A stretch of DNA of 64,000 nucleotides, taken from positions 1 through 64,000 of the forward strand of contig WHVA01000012.1 in the NCBI GenBank assembly GCA_015179125.1. The letters are read 5' to 3'. A model generated the notes under the pieces. That model was not told the origin of the DNA. It did no database searches and worked only from the letters and a program-made list of their open reading frames with translations. Of this stretch, positions 63,655 through 64,000 are shown piece by piece. Position numbers and translations under genes: made by a program. Each line of letters opens with the position of its first letter. Positions within the stretch are counted from its first letter, which is position 1. Source of the stretch: Gautieria morchelliformis. Taxonomy: Eukaryota; Basidiomycota; Agaricomycetes; Gomphales; Gomphaceae.

Positions 63655-63977
63655 TGTGAGGGCAACACTAATGACGAAGCCACAACCAAAGATACTCAAG
63701 GAGATAAGAGCTGATACTAGGACAATGACCAACTGTGTAGTGGGTATCCTCAGAGATCAAGCTGAGGAAACGCCACCACACGGGCTACAGTCTTATAGCG
63801 CTGGCAAGGCTTACATAATAGGGGAGATGGAAACTTGTAGAAGGTTACGGAAGGTGACATGTGACAGAATGTGACATGTGACAGAAGGTGACGGAAGGTT
63901 ATGGAAACTGACGGAAGGTGACGGAAACTCATGGAAGGAAATAGAAACTTGTGGAAGGAAACGCGTGAACCCTGACA
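63655..63977 (-). repeat. GypD 5' LTR
   Basis: 323 bp on the minus strand from TGTCAGGGTTCACGCG to TTGCCCTCACA. Contains a TATAAG box at 63792-63797 (minus) and two CATGTG motifs near 63858-63883. Confidence 0.92.
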
Positions 63978-64000
63978 CTTTTTCCAGAGCGTCTCTGCCG

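Larger units (their letters stand above)
57041..63977 (-). mobile_element. GypD, Ty3/Gypsy chromovirus, nearly whole
   Basis: Minus-strand LTR-to-LTR element inserted in the LINE with perfect TSD CTTTT (57036-57040 and 63978-63982). Parts: 5' LTR 63655-63977, primer site 63643-63652, gag, pol of 1296 codons, a 198-codon ORF, a purine tract (GAGAGGGGGGTGA, 57439-57451) and 3' LTR 57041-57438. The LTRs are very similar apart from a 67-bp internal duplication in the left one. One solo LTR of the same family is nested in gag in the opposite orientation. It looks whole apart from that insertion, and is the youngest large element here. Confidence 0.93.
55669..64000 (-). mobile_element. Tad-like LINE 3' part, split by an LTR and by GypD
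   Basis: Minus-strand non-LTR retrotransposon. ORF2 C-terminus is read from 64000-63978 (AETLWKK), continues at 57040 (TTEIKEGVNEWIHPNEHLIR, LVLETAWLLWKIRNESTIGD, VKARWVAEINHPIQREH) and, past a solo LTR, ends with GNLTIKRWDQELLGGETGER and a stop at 55948-55950. An in-frame TGA lies at 56760-56762. A 3' UTR of about 260 bp follows, ending in a 13-nt A tract (T at 55672-55684), next to A3 gag. The W-K-RNE and E-ARW motifs match the tail of fungal Tad1-clade LINEs. The 5' part is outside the window. Insertions: solo LTR 56020-56679 and GypD 57041-63977. Confidence 0.85.

Noticed and set aside
1-64000. tRNA, rRNA or other host RNA genes
   Set aside because: No cloverleaf-like or rRNA-like sequence was recognised on reading; a tRNA scan was not possible here.
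1-64000. Centromere identity of the region
   Set aside because: Nested chromoviruses are typical of fungal centromeres, but sequence alone cannot show CENP-A occupancy, so I make no such call.

Overview
This window looks like a retrotransposon nest from a filamentous basidiomycete, probably an Agaricomycete. That rests on the kinds of elements present (chromodomain Ty3/Gypsy families, Ty1/Copia, a Tad-like LINE, pogo and Tc1/mariner relics, a hAT MITE) and on one short fungal-type intron. The species is inference. I saw no intact host housekeeping gene, tRNA or rRNA. Names used here: GypA, GypB and GypD are Gypsy families; NA-C and NA-K are non-autonomous LTR elements; LTR-E and LTR-F are solo-LTR families; CopG and CopH are Copia elements.

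Layout. 1-409 and 11285-15983 are a broken GypA copy (A1). It is split by a GypB copy (B1, 410-11284, TSD CCTCT). B1 carries a hAT MITE in its 5' LTR and a 3.2-kb non-autonomous element (NA-C, 5634-8800) in its integrase/chromodomain region. NA-C carries its own solo LTR (6545-7034, TSD ACGTC). A1 is also cut by a solo LTR-E (14936-15478, TSD CGCAT). 15984-25080 is a second GypB (B2), holding a 1.4-kb solo LTR-F. 25086-31363 is Copia CopG, nearly whole in pol, abutting an eroded Copia (CopH, to about 33217). 33218-38360 is the least repeat-dominated part: it holds a degenerate SAM-like-domain gene, a mariner transposase relic and unassigned sequence.

38361-46815 is a mosaic: an old piece of the GypB 3' ORF, a solo GypA LTR, a pogo relic, three GypA-type pol pieces in alternating orientation, and a GypA copy (A2) split by the LTR-LTR element NA-K (TSD CGCAG). 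46816-51999 is a minus-strand GypB (B3) with a solo LTR-E. 52000-53225 is an inverted pair of GypA LTRs. 53226-55668 is a minus-strand GypA (A3) with a third LTR-E. 55669 to the window end is a minus-strand LINE, split by a solo GypA LTR and by GypD (57041-63977, TSD CTTTT). GypD looks whole except for one solo LTR nested in its gag.

Most notable signals: (1) GypB and especially NA-C are packed with short perfect inverted repeats, far denser by eye than in neighbouring GypA; NA-C has runs of back-to-back hairpins and a tandem array whose unit holds three hairpins. (2) GypA carries a gene on the opposite strand between pol and the 3' LTR, with cysteine motifs like half a Zn2Cys6 cluster and a good 47-nt intron. 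(3) GypB carries a long coiled-coil ORF of unknown function after pol. (4) GypD has a Tf1-type self-priming signature. (5) LTR-F and GypD LTRs hold arrays of E-box-like CATGTG/CAGGTG motifs. All retroelement copies are treated as fossils.
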